A stretch of DNA of 26,291 nucleotides, taken from assembly GCA_913009765.1 (NCBI GenBank), contig CAJVYT010000015.1, forward strand, positions 1 through 26,291, in the 5' to 3' direction. This stretch comes from an uncultured candidate division Zixibacteria bacterium. Its GTDB lineage: Bacteria; Zixibacteria; MSB-5A5; GN15; FEB-12. A model generated the notes under the pieces. The model did not search any database. It was not told the origin of the DNA and was given only the letters and a program-made list of their open reading frames with translations. Of this stretch, positions 25,201 through 26,291 are shown in pieces; position 1 is the first letter of the stretch; each line of letters starts with the position of its first letter. The position numbers were made by a program, and so were the translations under genes.

Positions 25201-26291
25201 TTTCGGTTCTTTCAACGGTGGAGTGGGAACCGGTAACCTAGTCAATGGAAAGTATGGGAACGCCTTGGAGTTTGATGGTGTGGATGACTATGTTAATGTA
25301 GGGAGCGATACAAGCTTAAATCTTATCACTAATCTTACAATTGAAGCATGGATATACCCAATAGGTTGGGGAGAGGCAAGTGGAACTGGCTACGGAAGGA
25401 TAGTTGATAAGGGTAAATTCCTTTTATATCTCCACAATGAGACTTTTTCAGGGTACAATGACTATAGTTTAGTTTGGACTCCGGAAATCGGCGGCTCTAA
25501 TAAACCCGTAAACACACCAGCCAATTCGCTTTCTTTAAACACCTGGCAACATGTTGCAGTAACTTATGATGGGACAACTACCAAGATATATATCAACGGA
25601 CAGAGCCAACCCCTCATTTATTATTATGAAGCACCCTCTGGCAATATAGATGACAATAGTGCATTCGACCTCTTTATTGGTGAATCTGCTGCAGGAACTA
25701 GAGCATTCAACGGCACAATCGATGAAGTTATGCTTTTCAATAGGCCTTTATCAGCAGAGGAAATCAAAGCTTCTTACAACAACGGCTTGTACAGGCTGCA
25801 AAACAACTTCACGGAGCTAGCTGACGGCACCTATGAGTACTCAGCTTATGCGATTGACACAGACGGAAATTTGAATGTTTCTGATTACAGGAGTGTTACG
25901 GTAGACACATCTCCTCCAACTACCACGACAACCAGCACTACTACGACAACCTCGACCACTACCACGACGTCAACGACCTCAACTTCCACGACAACTACCT
26001 CTACCACAACATCAAGCACCACTACTACAACTCTCCCGCCAGCTATCAGTCCATCGATAACCTGGGAATCCCCCACTCCAAACGATGGCGCTACTGTTAA
26101 TGGGGATTATGTCTATCTGAACGCCACTATAACAGATGACACTGATACCTCCGCATTCTTCGATTGGAATCGTAGCCTTGTAGGTTATTGGTCCATGGAC
26201 TTCTATAATGCAAACGGAGTGTACGACAACTCAACCTATAACAACTTTGGAACCTTCAACGGAGGATTGGGAACCAATAACGTTGTTGAAG
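16205..26291 (+). CDS. Giant secreted PHP hydrolase-subtilisin-LamG surface protein (3' end outside window)
   Basis: The frame is open from the ATG at 16205 to the edge, 3,362 codons. Order: signal peptide (1-21, GFVGA); beta region; PHP hydrolase with D267-H269-H271, D304-H305, E354-E355, H367, H430, D502 and H504; two FN3/Ig-like domains (about 700-905); PKD-like (905-996); CARDB-like (1003-1114); a beta domain and FN3 (to 1322); a Gly-rich domain (about 1326-1590); Ig/cadherin-like domains (1621-1882); an Ig-like domain split by a protease module (1885-2510); another Ig-like; three tandem VCBS/cadherin-like domains (2610-2892); Thr-rich linker; LamG (about 3014-3195); a second Thr-rich linker; a second LamG module starting. 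The subtilisin triad is D2081, H2114, S2268, with N2204. It is likely cell-surface anchored beyond the window; the role (adhesion, polymer degradation or predation) is inference. Confidence 0.9.
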   Translation, partial: MKQFFLIAVLLIFILPGFVGASENGTITLDFTSNLTIQGTTRFQPLFIQIAEVKPNKETIIWESLIESPNDINISVVPGEYKLYYKAQGHRTIWELDNEGVNYNVSSSDNLILPLYANEPGLKEVFADGPWRTVNNQIPIFLLVKDTDNLQCCGLDDYDLGNVEIYQDTNCDWDNDEGSDSLLTTETRWSGTTINATQNGNLYFPGDWYGITYLDASLYGISGNACFHVVIRDIGGITDLDGDTHSHFNVSVGVGDLPSLEDWYAGDVHYHSYYTDNNVEVGAPIEATVEAGKSIGLDWVTITDHSFDLDSYMWDTEYNRLFDEEGKWDDFGNDCKDVSQGGHSDSEFKCIRAEEISVQNANGKFVHLLGYNISVNIDGEGADGLGWYYPKEFNLDLVGSDGLDDTSITFNLPQVITWINAQGGFAYASHPAYQPPSLPPLNRDIWQTADYNLIFDGDPNNDYSGLEVWNSIGNETYRDAGITKWKELLRNGETVYISGGSDAHGDFSHGSKLDWTGVERTDNNFGKVRTAVYVPGYSQSSVPPQTEILNALRDGHSIMTDGPLISFTVYDYTTGVEKSIGNTLAVGADTNLGIDIRGASSPEFGSTIYYTLWYGVINENESIIDSGSFPAYPSGLDWIYINTADFPIYNQPGYFRIEANSTDSNGVTHRAYTNPIWIDVVPYCPASQGSSFSIQQTCVTDPFPPEAPTLVWPGPSETIADSTPTFVWNRPNDTGSGVDYYQIDVDGTVNFYGDTSLQPSYAWPTTLSNGPHTWKVQARDGAGNYGNWSETRTFIVDTSNDQQITAGTISETHACDSITVTATYSGDVDNDGSATLDYKLSSSGTWGGEIAMIDQGTQYLETISGLSESTNYDVRVTYNDPDGVVGANPQTITAINTGSCPVNNPPYDVVIESPADGATYNLGDTITFDSKLPRDPEDGWLPDTASIWTSSIDGYLDIGWYFTRTDLSSGTHTITLNVTDSQGASTIDQVTITVNAPGGGETNDLAVSNVYTNPLYPTSSQSFNVYYTVTNEGQNTENTINVNLYVDGSKVSSQFADGPLKTQTITMLAPGESQQDYFSISRPEGSYQLDVEVEQVVGETDISDNTGSTTVDVGAPGPLTIEIQTPNGGELVQPDGSSNWIWWVPPPNTQHNWDIYWGRTSNPGVWNLIRAGWTQLNEYPVNRNEEDEDVSTYPDANDYLIKVVHLDENNIEDASDISDGAFTIRNYPSFTGLGGAIDAGTGDAVDLFWNTATDPSTPVTYNIYISTTSGGQDFTTPNYTTQNLVYQVTNLTTDQTYYFVVRAEDAAGNEESNTVEKSATPTTTGGMPDLIVNSTNPTTLSGTKMFNKVWIQNGGTLTAAGTLVLNADTIQIDAGGKIAADGWGRTNEDHPPEGTAPLDDTKSDSYCYLAGKATQGAGGGAYGGSGGMGGWAPFNSITGDDCEDYWPYGTNGFAGAGAASYGSAGGQTIQEGMEGGTQQWKSSHNDLGDGGFGGGAITLNARLINNSGIVTADGDTGGTAGLCSGGYYCTGKGGGSGGGILVIAQDYICNSGLFSADGGDGGGGTDHVAGGGAGGGGRIKIFYGTKNENSCALTVDPGIRGTGYYANASYAASGTSYYEDNLPPIITIDSPTDSIYSSSLVDLKYSVNEPTSWEAISVNGGINQTGGNQTLTGLPEGQNNVTVYANDTAGNLASKTVWFNIIVNEAPTITNYSPVANPTINEGQSQDFGIIVSDPDGDFLTYQWALNGTVVATTQNYTYVADYDSAGVYNAKVTVSDGELTDSQEWNLTIIYVNLPPVLGQIGNKFIQENQTLEFTVLGSDPDNDQLTYSASNLPPGAQFNATNRTFTWAPTLGQNGTYVDVHFEVTDGQYIDGENINITVIDVDITPPTITNVSHSPQNPTDQDNITVSANVSDNVGVDSVWVNYTTDGWANYTVKEMTETQPQSQSSPGIYEDTEGKHKKDEVKKKDKKVKEKKKKKVVIKHKPGKKPLKGEIERLNGTKARDLDKIESIVVEVDDITKFVTEMKKNPDVESVEEAVVYQALLTPTDTYYPEQWNMENINAEEGWNNALGSNVTIAIIDTGVDYTHPDLDDNVILGYDWVNDDSDPMDDNGHGTHVAGIAAAELNGIGVVGTSPGSNILAMKVLDASGAGYDYDVAAAIISATDSGVDIISLSLGGGYSTVIEDACNYANSRGVLIIAAAGNTGGSVLYPAALDTVIAVSSLNSDNTISSFSSRGPQIELSAPGGGDRLIYSTYPNNAFAWASGTSMAAPHVSGVAALVKSMHQNWTNTEIRNYLQSTATDLGAAGKDNLYGYGLIDASKITGNTTEPSPPTSAYNDSKIELTLSADESSSPTTVGITLTAKHDMNKVRLKDTIINGSTITNINSSKGKVKFGRPHKGNERNLDWNIGHIKSGETYTLTFDIENTGCIDTGATVEGKIGKEKYVSGETDPLCLTSGTEVSTLQTQGTYTKDIGKFPADTTVEYYIVAYDTAGNENSTSDDIKTVYVSDRTPPSLIEFVPPTDINGSTLIRNYSFINVTASDNIGVDSALLEWNNSNESMTKEGSGPTATFYTNKTDLANGVYTYRVWVNDTSGNWNVSETRNVTIDINQPPTTADDYATLSEGGSVNINVAANDTDPDDGLNLSSIVVTSGPSNGGVVVNADDTIDYTHDDSETTSDSFNYTIEDNSGAVSNEGIVSITVTAVNDPPMAVDDSGTVAEEGSVLVDVLANDNDPDSTPTIQSFTQGTYGIVSGVAGQLQYVHDGSETTSDSFTYNLTDGEFTGTATVSITITPVNDPPTALNDSYSIDEDAALNVSAPGVLGNDTDADSVSLTAVLVSNVSNGGLTLSPDGSFNYAPNPSYSGSDSFEYKVNDGTVNSSVTTVNIIVNPAPTTTSTTTTTTSTTTTTIPTTTSTSTTTTTSSTTTTTLLPSTSPIITWESPTPADGATVNENSVYLNTTITDDSDTSAFFDWNRSLVGYWSMDYYNSTGVFDNSTYDNFGSFNGGVGTGNLVNGKYGNALEFDGVDDYVNVGSDTSLNLITNLTIEAWIYPIGWGEASGTGYGRIVDKGKFLLYLHNETFSGYNDYSLVWTPEIGGSNKPVNTPANSLSLNTWQHVAVTYDGTTTKIYINGQSQPLIYYYEAPSGNIDDNSAFDLFIGESAAGTRAFNGTIDEVMLFNRPLSAEEIKASYNNGLYRLQNNFTELADGTYEYSAYAIDTDGNLNVSDYRSVTVDTSPPTTTTTSTTTTTSTTTTTSTTSTSTTTTSTTTSSTTTTTLPPAISPSITWESPTPNDGATVNGDYVYLNATITDDTDTSAFFDWNRSLVGYWSMDFYNANGVYDNSTYNNFGTFNGGLGTNNVVE
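18308..18945 (+). repeat. Direct repeat copy 2 of paired FN3/Ig-like domains
   Basis: Partner of 15130-15773, at a constant offset of 3178 bp until a 6-bp indel near the end (3172 afterwards). Confidence 0.85.
20440..20960 (+). other. Glycine-rich domain coding region within the giant protein
   Basis: Residues of about 1412-1586 are dominated by Gly runs (GGGAYGGSGGMGG, GGGSGGG, GGDGGGG), with Cys residues between. The preceding part (QNGGTLTAAGTLVLNA) has the repetitive strand pattern of a beta-helix. Confidence 0.7.
22025..23605 (+). other. S8 subtilisin module inserted in an Ig-like domain
   Basis: Residues about 1941-2467 of the giant protein. The parts are a Gln/Ser linker, a very Lys-rich segment (about 1958-1994), an inhibitor-I9-like propeptide (about 1983-2052), the catalytic domain (IIDTGVDYTHPD, HGTHVAG, GTSMAAPHVSG) and a beta domain. 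The Ig-like half before it (1885-1940, ending WANYTVKEMT) and the half after it (2468-2510, GTYTKDIGKFPADTTVEYY) together make one ordinary domain. Confidence 0.75.
24881..24990 (+). repeat. Thr-rich linker 1 (ACN-codon repeat)
   Basis: Runs of Thr broken by Ser, Ile and Pro, about 37 residues, with mixed Thr codons. It is a probable O-glycosylated stalk between the cadherin-like domains and the first LamG module. Confidence 0.85.
25015..26291 (+). repeat. Tandem 1044-bp module: ITWESPTP domain + LamG + Thr linker
   Basis: The module beginning AACCTGGGAATC at 25015 starts again at 26059, exactly 1044 bp (348 codons) later. The second copy runs off the window after about 78 codons, with high nucleotide identity including GATTGGAATCGTAGCCTTGT in both. 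Confidence 0.85.
25916..26036 (+). repeat. Thr-rich linker 2 (ACN-codon repeat)
   Basis: About 40 residues of Thr with scattered Ser, ending TLPPA, the counterpart of linker 1 at the end of the first LamG module. Confidence 0.85.

Noticed and set aside
24787..26076. Val-rich minus-strand frames
   Set aside because: They are the reverse complement of the Thr-codon linkers in the giant protein.

Overview
This window is almost certainly archaeal. The signs are TATA-box promoters (T/A-rich octamers 25-30 nt before the start codon, several giving leaderless or near-leaderless mRNAs), a geranylgeranyl-reductase-family flavoprotein of the kind used for archaeal lipids, two small proteins of the archaeal DUF2080 transposase-associated family, an MNT/HEPN pair, and very large secreted proteins with Thr-rich linkers and many N-x-S/T sites. 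The lineage cannot be fixed from this sequence; the surface-protein style resembles uncultivated euryarchaeal, Altiarchaeota-like or DPANN genomes.

Layout. (1) Positions 1-3721, minus strand: a polytopic membrane protein running off the left edge, the flavoprotein, and an acylphosphatase-like protein with a tail of near-exact heptad repeats. (2) Positions 3770-9948: a 6.2-kb segment bounded by an 18-bp perfect inverted repeat. It holds a restriction-modification operon (DUF2080 protein, small ORF, fused nuclease-methyltransferase, specificity subunit) divergent from a SWIM-zinc-finger DDE transposase, then small membrane proteins and a second DUF2080-like gene. I read it as a possible mobile element carrying R-M cargo. 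(3) Positions 9949-12016: debris. This includes truncated copies of the downstream surface-protein cassettes, an MNT nucleotidyltransferase with a frameshifted HEPN partner, and an RHS-core remnant. (4) Positions 12017-12706: a gene-poor leader. (5) Positions 12707-26291, plus strand: four genes joined by ATGA/GTGA overlaps, in two cassettes of [small membrane protein + secreted PHP-type CehA/McbA-like metallohydrolase]. The last gene is open to the window end (more than 3,360 codons) and combines a PHP hydrolase, many beta-sandwich domains, a subtilisin protease with its propeptide, Thr-rich linkers and LamG modules.

The most interesting points are the giant PHP-plus-subtilisin protein, in which the protease appears inserted inside an Ig-like domain; the serial duplication and decay of its cassette, with a conserved hairpin leader; and the inverted-repeat-bounded R-M element.
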